Part shown: positions 48,740 through 58,530 of the stretch, piece by piece
Numbering within the stretch: position 1 is the stretch's first letter
Layout of the letters: the number at the start of each line of letters is the position of its first letter
NCBI RefSeq assembly: GCF_020873875.1
Contig: NZ_JAHWGU010000010.1
Location: forward strand, 1-64,000
Length of the DNA stretch: 64,000 bases
Direction of reading: 5' to 3'
From: Actinoplanes sp. DH11
GTDB taxonomy: Bacteria; Actinomycetota; Actinomycetes; Mycobacteriales; Micromonosporaceae
The notes under the pieces: model-generated
What the model saw: the letters and a program-made list of their open reading frames with translations, nothing else
Database searches by the model: none
Told to the model about the DNA's origin: nothing
Translations under genes and position numbers: made by a program

Positions 48740-49915
48740 TCAGTCGGTCGTCGACCCGAACACCTCGTCGCGGACCGCGTCCAGGGCGGTCCGCAGGGCG
48801 CCGTGCAGCACCGGCTCGGACGTCACCCGGGTCACCACCACCTTGGGCGACACCAGCGTGATCGCGGCGACCTCGCGCTCGACCCGCTCGGCCAGCGCGC
48901 TGTCACCGGCCCGGCCCACCTCACCGGCGAGCACGACAAGCGGCGGGTCCAGGACCACGCAGGTGGCCGCCACGCCGAGCGCCAGGCGCCGGGCCAGCTC
49001 GTCGAGCACCGGCTCACCGGCCGGACCGGCCGCGACGGCGGCCCGCACCACGTCGGCCGCCTCGTTGCCCCGGAAACCGAACTGCTTGCCGATCGCCTTC
49101 ACCGCGTCGGCGCCGGCGATCGCCTGGAACGCGCCTTTCACTCCACGGCGGGACGCGTTGTGCGGCACCTCGGCACCGGCCACCGGCAGGTAACCGATCT
49201 CACCGGCCGCGCCGGTGGCGCCCTGGTGCAGGCGACCCGCGATGACCGTGGCGAGGCCGACGCCCCGGCCGATCCAGACGAGCGCGAAGTCGCTGACCCC
49301 GGCGGCCGCACCGGAGACGGACTCGGCGACCGCGGCGAGGTTCACGTCGTTGCCGAAGAAGACCGGGGTGCTGAGGTCGCGCCGCAGCTCGGCGAGCAGG
49401 CCGCGGTGCCAGCGGGGCAGGTCGTGGGCGAAGGAGATCTCGCCGGACTCGGGGTCGACCAGGCCGGGGGTGCCGAGCACCACCCGGCGCACCGAGGACA
49501 TGCTGGTGCCGGCCTCGGCGGCGGCCTGGACCACCGCGTTGTGCACCACGCCGACCGGGTCGTCGGTGTCCTTGGTGCTCTGCTCGACCCGGCTGGTGAT
49601 GGCGCCGGTGATGTCCGCGCAGGCGGCGACGACGCAGTCCGGCCCGACGTCGACGCCGATCACGTGGGCGCTGCCCGGGGTGACGGCGTAGAGCTGCGCG
49701 TTCGGCCCGCGGCCGCCGGCCTGCTCGCCGACCCGGCGCACCAGGCCGCGCTCCTCGAGCCGTTCGACCAGCTGGGAGGCGGTGACCTTGCTGAGGCCGG
49801 TCATCTCACCGAGCTGCGCGCGGGTCAGCGGCCCTCGGGTGAGGAGCAGGTCCAGCGCCGCACGGTCGTTGAGGGCGCGCAGCAGCCGGGGCGTGCCCGG
49901 GAGACGGGTGGCCAT
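48740..49915 (-). CDS. ROK-family transcriptional regulator
   Basis: A 391-residue protein with an N-terminal winged HTH (LTRAQLGEMTGLSKVTASQL, about residues 30-49) and a sugar-kinase-like ROK domain (VIGVDVGPDCVV, GNDVNLAAVAE, ATGAAGEIGYLP). The zinc-binding CxCGxxGCxE cysteines of classical ROK proteins are absent: after GYLP the sequence reads VAGAEVPHNASRRG. So sugar phosphorylation is unlikely and a pure regulator is inferred. It is divergent from a GH3 hexosaminidase gene and probably controls it and itself. Confidence 0.92.
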   Translation of the reverse strand: MATRLPGTPRLLRALNDRAALDLLLTRGPLTRAQLGEMTGLSKVTASQLVERLEERGLVRRVGEQAGGRGPNAQLYAVTPGSAHVIGVDVGPDCVVAACADITGAITSRVEQSTKDTDDPVGVVHNAVVQAAAEAGTSMSSVRRVVLGTPGLVDPESGEISFAHDLPRWHRGLLAELRRDLSTPVFFGNDVNLAAVAESVSGAAAGVSDFALVWIGRGVGLATVIAGRLHQGATGAAGEIGYLPVAGAEVPHNASRRGVKGAFQAIAGADAVKAIGKQFGFRGNEAADVVRAAVAAGPAGEPVLDELARRLALGVAATCVVLDPPLVVLAGEVGRAGDSALAERVEREVAAITLVSPKVVVTRVTSEPVLHGALRTALDAVRDEVFGSTTD

Positions 49916-49933
49916 AGGTTGTCCCCTAATACT

Positions 49934-49970
49934 AAAGGTTCTTTCCTGTTACAGTGTCGACGCTCGACAC
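49934..49970. promoter_or_regulatory. Operator region between ROK regulator and GH3 gene
   Basis: GTGTCGA-CGC-TCGACAC (49954-49970) is a perfect 7-3-7 inverted repeat. A second, shorter AAAG-N3-CTTT symmetry lies at 49934-49944. On the minus strand a CGACAC/TAGTAT pair with 18-base spacing could be the regulator's promoter. Both palindromes overlap that region, as expected for autorepression. Confidence 0.55.
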
Positions 49971-50087
49971 GCAGCCGCAGCGTAACGGTAGGCGACGTTG
50001 CCCAACCGGAGGGTTGCCCATCGACTCCGAGCGATCATGGCAGGTCGCGGGTATCCCGGACCACCTTCGCTCCACCGGAAGGACAAC

Positions 50088-51539
50088 ATGTCTCACGACC
50101 CGGGCCTCCGACGGCTGGCCCTGCGCACCCTTCTCGCCGCCTTCCCCGGCACCACAGCACCGGACTGGGCGCTCGAACTGGTCGCCGACGGGCTCGCCGG
50201 GCACACCCTGTTCGGCACCAATGTGGCCGGGGCCGAGCAGCTCGCGCGCCTGACCGGCACCCTGCGCTCGGCCCGCCCCGACGTGCTGCTCGCGATCGAC
50301 GAGGAGGGTGGCGACGTCACCCGGCTCGGCCACCTGACCGGCAGCCCGTACCCCGGTAATGCCGCACTCGGCGCCGTCGACGACCCGGATCTCACCCGCC
50401 GGGTCTACGCCGCCGTCGGCGGCGACCTGGCTGCCGCGGGCGTGAACCTCAACCTGGCGCCCACCGTCGACGTCAACACCGCCGACGACAACCCGATCAT
50501 CGGAACCCGCTCGTTCGGCGCCGACCCCGCCCTGGTCGCCCGGCACGCCGCCGCGGCCGTGACCGGACTCGAGTCGGCCGGCGTGGCGGCCTGCGCCAAA
50601 CACTTCCCCGGCCACGGCGCGACCGTCTCCGACTCGCACCTCGAACTGCCCACCGTCGACGTCACACCGGACGTGCTGCACCGGCGTGACCTGCCGCCGT
50701 TCGCCGCTGCCGTGGCCGCCGGATCGCAGGCCGTGATGAGCGCCCACATCCGGGTTCCGGCGCTGACCGGCGACCTGCCGGCCACCTTCAGCCGGGCCGT
50801 ACTGACCGGGCTGCTCCGCGACGAACTCGGCTTCCGCGGCGCGATCGTCACCGACGCCCTGGAGATGCGCGGCGCCGCGGGTGCCGCCGGCAGCGTCCCG
50901 CTCGCCGCGGTGGCCGCCCTCGCCGCCGGCGCGGACCTGCTCTGCATCGGCGCCGTGGTGGACCGGGACCTGGTCGAGGCCGTCGCCGCCGAGATCGCCG
51001 GCGCGGTCACCGACGGCCGGCTCGCCGCCTCCCGGCTGGAAGGCGCGGCCGCGCGCACCGCGGCCCTCGCCGCCTGGACGGCGACACCCCGACCGGCGGC
51101 GGCTGAGGACCATGCGCTGGGGCTCGCCGCGGCACGACGGGCGGTACGGGTGGAGGGCGCCCCCCGCGAACTCGCCGCACCCCTGATCGTGCAGCTGACA
51201 TCCGGTTCCTCGATCGCCGAGGGTTCGGTGCCGTGGGGACTGCGGCCGCACCTGGACGGTACCGAGCTGCTGGAGGTCGCCGCGGTGTCGACCACCCCGG
51301 AGCAGGTGGCCGCGGCGGCGGGCGACCGGCCGGTCGTGGTGGTCGGCCGGCGGATCCACAGCTCGCCCGAGGCGCGGGCCCTGGTGGAGAAGCTGGCACA
51401 GGGCCGCCCGGTCGGCGTGGTCGAGATGGGGTGGCCGTCGAGCTGGCGGCCGGCGGGCGTGCGCGCCTTCGTGGTCACCTACGGGGCGAGCCGGGCCAAC
51501 GGACAGGCCGCAGCCGAAGTTCTCGGTGTCGCGGTCTGA
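50088..51539 (+). CDS. nagZ: Glycoside hydrolase family 3, beta-N-acetylhexosaminidase-like
   Basis: A 483-residue enzyme. The GH3 TIM barrel shows LLAIDEEGGDVTRLG, NLNLAPTVDVN, IGTRSFG and the nucleophile strand IVTDALEMRG. The loop AKHFPGHGATVSDSHLELP carries the KH(F)PGHG..D.H signature of NagZ-type enzymes, with the Asp-His dyad used instead of a separate acid. Predicted to remove terminal N-acetylglucosamine from wall or chitin fragments. No signal peptide is seen, so it may be cytoplasmic. ATG at 50088 follows GAAGGAC. It is larger than Gram-negative NagZ because of a C-terminal domain. Confidence 0.9.
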   Translation: MSHDPGLRRLALRTLLAAFPGTTAPDWALELVADGLAGHTLFGTNVAGAEQLARLTGTLRSARPDVLLAIDEEGGDVTRLGHLTGSPYPGNAALGAVDDPDLTRRVYAAVGGDLAAAGVNLNLAPTVDVNTADDNPIIGTRSFGADPALVARHAAAAVTGLESAGVAACAKHFPGHGATVSDSHLELPTVDVTPDVLHRRDLPPFAAAVAAGSQAVMSAHIRVPALTGDLPATFSRAVLTGLLRDELGFRGAIVTDALEMRGAAGAAGSVPLAAVAALAAGADLLCIGAVVDRDLVEAVAAEIAGAVTDGRLAASRLEGAAARTAALAAWTATPRPAAAEDHALGLAAARRAVRVEGAPRELAAPLIVQLTSGSSIAEGSVPWGLRPHLDGTELLEVAAVSTTPEQVAAAAGDRPVVVVGRRIHSSPEARALVEKLAQGRPVGVVEMGWPSSWRPAGVRAFVVTYGASRANGQAAAEVLGVAV

Positions 51540-51790
51540 CTACGTACAGTTATTCGTTTCGAGGCTATTGAGCGCCGTGTCGGATAAAGTCCGAACCTTC
51601 CGCCCGAAGCGGGCCAACCGAACGGACAATCCGGTTACGCAGCGGTTCCGGGACAGGACGGGCATCACGTAGCGTCATGACCATAGGTGGGTCTGGGGAC
51701 GTCGCGGCTCGACTCGGGACCAGTGGAGAACCGCGGCGCAGACGGTGAGCCGGGCGAGGGTCGACTTCGGGAGCAGTCCCCACGCCCGGT

Positions 51791-52969
51791 TCACCACCTG
51801 ACCGCCCGGCAGCCCGGGCCGCAGCGGCGAGCAGAGCCAACCCATCCCCGGGTACGCAGCACGGCAGCCACCTGCACCGCCACCGCACACGGGTCGCCAC
51901 CCACCTCGGCCGCGCCGTACCGCAGCACCACCTCCCCGGACTCGGCCGCCGCGTTGTCACGCCGGAAATCCCGCCAGCGGTGCTCGGCCGGGTGCGCCGC
52001 CCGGCCGTCGAGTTCCACCCGGACACCGTGGTCCCGATAGAAGACATCGTCGTACCAGGCACCACCCACCCCCGGGCCGTGCCGCCCGTCCTGCCCGCCG
52101 CCGTCCTGCCGGCCGACGTGACCGCTGGCTCGGCCGTCTTGCTGGATGCCGTCACGCCGGTCGTCCTGCCGGCTGCCACTTCGCCCACCATCTGGCTGGA
52201 CGCGGTCCTGCCCGCTGCCGTCCTGCCGGCTGCCGCCCTGACTGCCGCTTTGGCCGTCCTTCTGCTCGCTTATCGGGTCGCTGGGCCGGCTGCTGCTCGG
52301 GCGTGGGCGCCGGGCCTGGCGCTGAGCCGTGGGCAAGCCGTGCGCGCGCTCGACATTCCGCAGGTAGCGCCACTCGAGCACCGAGGCGCAGCCGGCACCG
52401 GCATCGGCGAGCAGCACCCCCAGCCGCCCCCGCCCGAGCAGGCGCGGACGGCGGTCCAACGCCCGGGTGATCCGTTCCGGCGTCGTCAGCCGCCGGCCGC
52501 AGGCAGCAGTGATCCAGCCCATCGCCTCGTCGTCCGACACGGCCGCCGACGCGAGATCGAGAACCGTCTGCTCCACCCGCGTCTGAGGTGGCAGCCGGCT
52601 CGGATGCCGCCGCTCGGCCGGTCGCCGCGCCCGGTGCACCACGATGCCGGGGGCCGCGTGGATACGGCGCTCGGCGGGCACCAGCACGTGAATCGCGCCG
52701 GCCTCTTCCTCGACCAGTCCGAGTTCCTCGGCCGCGGAGCGGTGCGACAGCAGGGCGCCCCTACCAGCCGAAAGCACCGCCGCCCAGCGCATCACCGGCC
52801 GCGGCACCTCACCGGTGAAGGTGGCGTAGACGCCCCGGTACAGCCGAGGCCACCGCCCCGACCGATGCAGGTTACGGATGGTGTCGGCACTCAGACCGGC
52901 CTCCCGCGCCTGCGCTGTGGTGATCACGCCACGCTGACGGCGCTTGATGTCTTCGAGGTTTGCTGCCAT
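51791..52969 (-). CDS. AbiEi-type HTH plus DUF559 nuclease-fold protein
   Basis: Encodes 392 residues. The N-terminal AbiEi-like antitoxin HTH (GVITTAQAREAGLSADTIRN, residues 15-34, then RLYRGVYA) is followed by a middle domain. A C-terminal DUF559/Vsr-like endonuclease fold follows (SVLEWRYL..VERAHGLP, then GVRVELDGRAAHP and WRDFRRDNAA). Between its first helix and core strand lies an 83-residue Gln/Asp/Gly/Ser/Arg-rich insertion (about 222-304). No paired toxin gene is seen, so a toxin-antitoxin role is not supported. Similar fusions are abundant in actinobacteria. Start ATG 52969. Confidence 0.85.
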   Translation of the reverse strand: MAANLEDIKRRQRGVITTAQAREAGLSADTIRNLHRSGRWPRLYRGVYATFTGEVPRPVMRWAAVLSAGRGALLSHRSAAEELGLVEEEAGAIHVLVPAERRIHAAPGIVVHRARRPAERRHPSRLPPQTRVEQTVLDLASAAVSDDEAMGWITAACGRRLTTPERITRALDRRPRLLGRGRLGVLLADAGAGCASVLEWRYLRNVERAHGLPTAQRQARRPRPSSSRPSDPISEQKDGQSGSQGGSRQDGSGQDRVQPDGGRSGSRQDDRRDGIQQDGRASGHVGRQDGGGQDGRHGPGVGGAWYDDVFYRDHGVRVELDGRAAHPAEHRWRDFRRDNAAAESGEVVLRYGAAEVGGDPCAVAVQVAAVLRTRGWVGSARRCGPGCRAVRW

Positions 52970-53392
52970 GCGAGCGAGGTTCCGCCCCGGTAACCGAGAT
53001 CGCCACGTGGTCTGTGGAGAGGCGGGGAATGTGGACAACGCTTACGTGGAGTCTGGTGGGTGTTACAGGCCCCACTACCAACCACAAACCCCTTCCTGCC
53101 CTCCCCACCGCACTCCAAGATCGCAGCGCGAGGTGGGTGAGGCGGCGCGCGCTGGGAGGCGGCCCACGTTTGGGGGCGGCCCACGCGGGGGGCGGCGCAA
53201 CTGAGAAGCGACGCCCTGGGAGCCACGCGCGCTGAAACCGGCGCACGCTGGGCCCCGCACTGAGCGCAAGGCCCACCCTGGCGCGACGCACTGAAACCGG
53301 CACACGCGGAGACCCGCGCGCGCTGGGCCCCGCACTGAGCGCAAGGCCCACCCTGGGATGGGCCGCCCGGCAGCGCCGGGCGGCCCGCTGGT
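52970..53392. other. Non-coding region with ~75-bp duplication
   Basis: No credible gene was seen. A 36-base segment starting CGCTGGGCCCCGCACTGAGC is present at 53246-53281 and again at 53321-53356, preceded each time by CTGAAACCGG. This indicates a tandem duplication of about 75 bases. The end of the region holds the glutamate dehydrogenase terminator. Confidence 0.6.
53361..53385 (-). terminator. Hairpin after the glutamate dehydrogenase gene
   Basis: GGCCGCCCGGC (53361-53371) and GCCGGGCGGCC (53375-53385) pair perfectly around AGC, seven bases after the gene's stop codon on the minus strand. No T-run follows. Confidence 0.7.
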
Positions 53393-56300
53393 TCAGGCCG
53401 CTGAGGTCTTCACCAGGGTTCGGATCTGGCGCAGCAGCACCGACAACGCCGCCAGGTCCGCCGGCGAGTCCTCGACGTTGCCCATCGCGTTCGACGCCCG
53501 CGCGATCGACGCCGCGTTCGTCTGCTCCCACTCCGACACCCGGTCCTCGGGCGCGGACCCGGCCGGCGTCGACTGCAGGACTTCGGCGGTGAGGGCGGCC
53601 AACGCCGCGTACAGGTCGTAGCGCAGCGCCATCCGGGCCAGGGTCTGCCAGCGGTCGCCGCGCGGCAGCCGGGAGATGTGGGACAGCAGGGTGTCGACGC
53701 CGAAGCGTTCGGAGAGCACGAAGTAGACCGAGGCCACCTCGTGCGGGTCCCGGTCGACGGCGGCCGCGGTCTCCAGGATGTCGAGGAGTCCGAAGCCGTA
53801 GAAGACCCGGCTCACCGCCTCGGCGAGGGGCTGCGGCACGTCCTTGCCGACGAGGGTGGCGGCGCGCTGTTCCAGGTTGCGGCGTTCGGCACCGACGATC
53901 ACCTGGGGCAGTTCGGGCAGCAGGGCGGCGACGCCGGGCCGGAGCTTGGAGATTTCCGCGGCCACGTCGATCGGCGAGCGCCGGGTGCTGACCAGCCAGC
54001 GGACGGCCCGGTCGAGCAGCCGCCGCGTCTCCAGCATGACGGCGGTCTGCGCGGCCGTCGGCACCTGGTTGTCGAGCGCCTCCGCGGCCGCCCAGATGTC
54101 CTTGAGGCCGTAGACGTCACGGATCACCACGTACGCCCGGATCACGTCGGCCGCGGAAGCGCCGCTCTCCTCCATCGCCCGGTGCACGAAGGAGGTGCCG
54201 CCGCGGTTGACCACCTCGTTGACGAGCGACGTCGAGATGATCTCGCGGCGCAGCCGGTGGCCGGTCATCCGGCCGGCGAACCGTTCCCGCAGCGGGGTCG
54301 GGAAGTACCTGGTGAGCACGTCGGCGGTCCAGCTCTCGTCGACCAGTTCGTCGGCGAGCACCTCACGCTCCAGACTGATCTTGACGTACGCGAGGAGCAC
54401 CGCGAACTCGGGTGCGGCGAGACCTTCGCCCGTCTCGTACCGGGCCGCCAGTTCCTTGTCCGTCGGCAGCGCCTCGAGGTCGCGGTTGAGCACACCGCGC
54501 TGTTCCAGCGACTTCAGCATCCGCCGGTGCACCGGGAGCAGCGAGTGCGCCTGGGCCCGGGCGTTGGCGAGCGCCATCGCCTGCTCGTAGTTGTCCCGCA
54601 GCACCAGCGCGCCGACCTCGTCGGTCATCGCGGCCAGCAGTTCGTCGCGTTCCGGCACGGTCAGTTCGCCGTCGACGACCGCCCCGCCGAGCAGGATCTT
54701 GATGTTGACCTCGTGGTCGGAGCAGTCCACCCCGGCCGAGTTGTCGATGAAGTCGGTGAACACCCGGCCGCCGGAACGGGCGAACTCGATGCGGCCACGC
54801 TGGGTCAGACCCAGGTTGCCACCTTCGCCGACCACCCGTACCCGAAGATCTGCGCCGTTGACCCGGATCGCGTCGTTGCCCTTGTCGCCGACCTCGGCGT
54901 GCGACTCGGAGGCCGCTTTCACATAGGTGCCGATGCCGCCGTTGAAGAGCAGGTCGACCGGGGCCTTGAGGATGGCCCGCATCAGGTCGGCCGGGCTGAT
55001 CACGGTCGCCTCGCCGAGCCCCAGCACCTCGCGCACCTGCGGCGAGACCGGGATCGACTTGGCGCCGCGCGGGTAGATGCCGCCACCGTCGCTGAGCAGC
55101 TTGGTGTCGTAGTCCGCCCAGGACGAGCGGGGCAGCTCGAACAGGCGGCGGCGTTCCGCCCAGGAGACCGCCGGGTCCGGGTCGGGGTCGAGGAAGATGT
55201 GCCGGTGGTCGAAGGCGGCCACCAGCTTGATGTGCTCGGACAGCAGCATCCCGTTGCCGAAGACGTCGCCGGACATGTCGCCGACACCGACCACGGTGAA
55301 GTCCTGTGTCTGGGTGTCCAGGCCGAGGTCACGGAAGTGCTTCTTGACCGATTCCCATGCGCCGCGGGCGGTGATGCCCATCTTCTTGTGGTCGTACCCG
55401 GCCGAGCCGCCGCTGGCGAACGCGTCGCCGAGCCAGAAGTCGCGTCCGTCGGAGATCTCGTTGGCGATGTCGCTGAACGTGGCGGTGCCCTTGTCCGCGG
55501 CCACCACCAGGTACGGGTCGTCGCCGTCGTGGCGCACCACGTCCCGCGGCGGCACGATCTTGCCGCCCAGGATGTTGTCGGTGACGTCCAGCAGCGCGGT
55601 GATGAAGCCCTTGTAGCACTCCACCGCCTCGTCCCGGTCGCCCGGCTTCTGCTTGAGCACGAAGCCGCCCTTGGCGCCCACCGGCACGATCACCGCGTTC
55701 TTCACCATCTGCGCCTTCACCAGGCCGAGCACCTCGGTCCGGAAGTCTTCGCGCCGGTCCGACCAACGCAGACCACCCCGGGCGACGGCACCGAACCGCA
55801 GGTGTACGCCCTCGAAGCGAGGCGAGTAGACGAAGATCTCGTACTTCGGGCGGGGCTGCGGCAGATCCGGGATGGCCTGCGGGTCCAGCTTGAACGCCAC
55901 GTACGGCTTCGGCCGCCCCTCGGCACCCCGCTGGAAGAAGCTGGTCCGCAGGGTGGCCTCGATGAGCGTCAGGTAGGCGCGCAGGATCCGGTCCTGGTCC
56001 AGGCTGTCCACCTGGTCGAGCAGCTCGGTGATCCGGTCGCGCAGGGCGGTGGCGCGGCGGGACCGTTCGGCCTCACCGGCCACCAGCGACGGCGAGAACC
56101 GGGCGTCGAAGAGCTGCACCAGCAGTCCGGCGATCTCCGGGTACGCCGTGAAGGTGGACTCCACGTACCGCTGGGAGAAGACGTTCCCGGTCTGGCGCAG
56201 GTATTTCGCGTAGGCCCGCAGCACCACGACCTGACGCCACGTCAGGCCGGCCCGCAGCACCAGCTCGTTGAAGCCGTCCACCTCGGCCTCGCCCCGCCAG

Positions 56301-58330
56301 GCCGCCGCGAACGCGTTCTCCACGTGCGGGCGGACCTCGGACAGCTCACGGTGGCCCTCGGGCGGGAGCAGCCCGAAGTCGTACAGGTAGATGACTCCGT
56401 CGTCACGGCGGATCTCGTACGGCCGCTCGTCGGTCACCCGGACGCCGAGCGAGTGCAGCACCGGGAGCACCGCGGAGAGCATCATCGGCTCGCCGTACCG
56501 GTACACCTTGAACCGGATGTCACGCTCGTCCGGCTCGGGCTGCCCGTCCGCGCCCAGCCGGCGCCGCCGGAACAGGTGCAGGGCGAGCTGACCGGGTTCC
56601 TCGAGCAGTTCCAGCTTCGCCAGATCCTGCATGCCCTCGTACGGCGTGTGCCCGTTCTTGTAGCTCTCCGGGTAGGCCGACGAGTACCTGTTGATCAGCG
56701 TCCGGGCCTGCTCGTCGCCGAGTTTGCGCTCCAGGACCAGGGAGAAGTCGTCGTCCCACATCCGGGTGGCGTCGGCGAGCAGCTCGGCCAGGTCGTTGGG
56801 GTCGATGTGACCGGGCGGGTCGGCCGGGTCGGTCCGCACGATGAAGTGCACCCGCGCCAGCATCCGCTCGGTCACCCGGGTGGTGTAGTCGACGCCGATC
56901 CCGTTCAGCTCGCGGAGCAGGATCTCCTGCATGCGCAGCCGGTTGCCGGTGGTGAACCGGTCCCGGGGCAGATAGATCAGGCAGGAGATGAAGCGCCCGT
57001 ACCCGTCGCGGCGCAGGAAGAGGCGCAACTGACGACGGCCGGCCATCCGCAGCACGCCGATGACGGCCTCGTACAGGTCATCGGTCTTGATCTGGAAGAG
57101 CTCGTCGCGGGGGTAGGTCTCCAGGATCTGGAGCAGGTCCTTGCCGGAGTGCCCGCGCGGCGACAGACCGGAGCGGTCCATCACCTCCATCACCTTGCGC
57201 CGGACCACCGGCAGCTCGCGGACGCTCGTCCGGTACGCCGAGGAGGAGAAGAGGCCCAGGAAGCGCCGCTCCCCCACCACCTCGCCGCCGGCGTCGAAGA
57301 CCTTCACGCCGATGTAGTCGAGGTAGGCCGACCGGTGCACGGTGGCCCGCGAGTTCGCCTTGGTGATCACCAGGAGCCGCTTCTCCAGGGCCCGCTGGTA
57401 CGCCTCCGGCGCCATCGTGGAGAGCTGCCGCGGCTTGCTGTCCCCGCGCATGATGCCGAGCCCGGTGCCCGGCACCGCGGTCAGGGTGCCGCCCTCGAGC
57501 CGGTACTCCCGGTAGCCGAGGAAGGTGAAGTGGTCGTGCGCCAGCCACTTGAGCAGCTCGATCGTGTCGGTGACGTCCTTGTCCGGCACCGGCGGGCTGC
57601 TGCCCTCCTCGTGCGCGGCGGCCAGCTCGTCGGAGATGACCAGGGCGCGCTGCCGCATCCGGGGCCAGTCCTCGACCGCGTCACGGACGTCGGTGAGCAC
57701 CCGGCGCACATCGTTGACCAGCTGCTCGCGGGCGTCCGGCCGGCGGACCGGGTCGATCTCGATCCGGATCCAGCTCTCCACCAGGTCGCCGTCGATCGCG
57801 TCGTCCGGCTCGACCTCGGGTTCCACCTGCGCGAGCGCGCCGAGCGGTTCCCGGCGCAGCACGATCAGCGGGTGCACCAGCAGGTGGACCTGCAGGTTGT
57901 GCGCGGTGAGCAGGGCTATCACCGAGTCGACGAGGAACGGCATGTCGTCGGTGACGATCCGCAGCACGCTGTGGCCCTGCGTCCCGGCCGGCTCGGAGAC
58001 CGAGAGCTTCAGCTCACCTGGCAGGCGGTTGCGGGCCAGTTCGCGGTGCTCGACCGCGGCCGCGTACATCTCGTCCGGTGTGTAGCCGACCAGCTCCTCG
58101 TCCGGCGCGAACCGCCAGAAACGGTCGACGAGTGATGCTGTGGTGGTGTCCTCGCCCGCCTTCTGGACGGCCTGCGCGACAAGCCTCTCGGCGTCCGGCA
58201 TCGGCTCGTCGAGCTCACCCGCATCGGTCGACGCACCGAGCCGCCCGGTGAGGGCGAGTCCCGGCTGCGGCACCGAAGGATCGGGCACAGTCTGATCAGA
58301 ATCGGTCGCTGCCTCATCGGCGACAGCCAT
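53393..58330 (-). CDS. gdh: NAD-specific glutamate dehydrogenase (large, ~180 kDa type)
   Basis: A 1645-residue enzyme that deaminates glutamate to 2-oxoglutarate with NAD+. Length and layout match the 180-kDa actinobacterial class: long N-terminal ACT-like regulatory region (about 1-700), then the catalytic core. The core has GGLRWSDRREDFRTEVLGL, KAQMVKNAVIVPVGAKGGFV with the substrate lysines, and VVGVGDMSGDVFGNGML for NAD binding, followed by a C-terminal helical domain. ATG at 58330 (MAVADEAATD) is chosen; the frame continues upstream without conservation. Monocistronic between two terminator-like hairpins. Confidence 0.96.
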   Translation of the reverse strand: MAVADEAATDSDQTVPDPSVPQPGLALTGRLGASTDAGELDEPMPDAERLVAQAVQKAGEDTTTASLVDRFWRFAPDEELVGYTPDEMYAAAVEHRELARNRLPGELKLSVSEPAGTQGHSVLRIVTDDMPFLVDSVIALLTAHNLQVHLLVHPLIVLRREPLGALAQVEPEVEPDDAIDGDLVESWIRIEIDPVRRPDAREQLVNDVRRVLTDVRDAVEDWPRMRQRALVISDELAAAHEEGSSPPVPDKDVTDTIELLKWLAHDHFTFLGYREYRLEGGTLTAVPGTGLGIMRGDSKPRQLSTMAPEAYQRALEKRLLVITKANSRATVHRSAYLDYIGVKVFDAGGEVVGERRFLGLFSSSAYRTSVRELPVVRRKVMEVMDRSGLSPRGHSGKDLLQILETYPRDELFQIKTDDLYEAVIGVLRMAGRRQLRLFLRRDGYGRFISCLIYLPRDRFTTGNRLRMQEILLRELNGIGVDYTTRVTERMLARVHFIVRTDPADPPGHIDPNDLAELLADATRMWDDDFSLVLERKLGDEQARTLINRYSSAYPESYKNGHTPYEGMQDLAKLELLEEPGQLALHLFRRRRLGADGQPEPDERDIRFKVYRYGEPMMLSAVLPVLHSLGVRVTDERPYEIRRDDGVIYLYDFGLLPPEGHRELSEVRPHVENAFAAAWRGEAEVDGFNELVLRAGLTWRQVVVLRAYAKYLRQTGNVFSQRYVESTFTAYPEIAGLLVQLFDARFSPSLVAGEAERSRRATALRDRITELLDQVDSLDQDRILRAYLTLIEATLRTSFFQRGAEGRPKPYVAFKLDPQAIPDLPQPRPKYEIFVYSPRFEGVHLRFGAVARGGLRWSDRREDFRTEVLGLVKAQMVKNAVIVPVGAKGGFVLKQKPGDRDEAVECYKGFITALLDVTDNILGGKIVPPRDVVRHDGDDPYLVVAADKGTATFSDIANEISDGRDFWLGDAFASGGSAGYDHKKMGITARGAWESVKKHFRDLGLDTQTQDFTVVGVGDMSGDVFGNGMLLSEHIKLVAAFDHRHIFLDPDPDPAVSWAERRRLFELPRSSWADYDTKLLSDGGGIYPRGAKSIPVSPQVREVLGLGEATVISPADLMRAILKAPVDLLFNGGIGTYVKAASESHAEVGDKGNDAIRVNGADLRVRVVGEGGNLGLTQRGRIEFARSGGRVFTDFIDNSAGVDCSDHEVNIKILLGGAVVDGELTVPERDELLAAMTDEVGALVLRDNYEQAMALANARAQAHSLLPVHRRMLKSLEQRGVLNRDLEALPTDKELAARYETGEGLAAPEFAVLLAYVKISLEREVLADELVDESWTADVLTRYFPTPLRERFAGRMTGHRLRREIISTSLVNEVVNRGGTSFVHRAMEESGASAADVIRAYVVIRDVYGLKDIWAAAEALDNQVPTAAQTAVMLETRRLLDRAVRWLVSTRRSPIDVAAEISKLRPGVAALLPELPQVIVGAERRNLEQRAATLVGKDVPQPLAEAVSRVFYGFGLLDILETAAAVDRDPHEVASVYFVLSERFGVDTLLSHISRLPRGDRWQTLARMALRYDLYAALAALTAEVLQSTPAGSAPEDRVSEWEQTNAASIARASNAMGNVEDSPADLAALSVLLRQIRTLVKTSAA

Positions 58331-58530
58331 GGCTCCGGCGCTCCCCTCACCCACGGCACTGTGGGTTCGAACGTTTCGAGCACAGCCTAGAACGACCGGC
58401 CCGACACTCCGCACACCCCGGGTGTGCCAGTGCTGTGATGTGGGCTTTTGCACCGAATCACCCACTGCGGGACACCGTGACGGGCGGAGGCCTACTACCG
58501 TTCGATCAGCTACCCAGGGAAAGGAACGTC

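Noticed and set aside
51791-52969. Type IV toxin-antitoxin pair
   Set aside because: Only the AbiEi-like HTH is present, fused to a DUF559 domain. No AbiEii nucleotidyltransferase gene adjoins, so a TA system is not claimed.
53678-58135. 1485-codon plus-strand ORF opposite glutamate dehydrogenase
   Set aside because: Although very long, it is the antisense frame of a fully recognisable GDH, with His/Val/Arg-rich non-protein-like composition.
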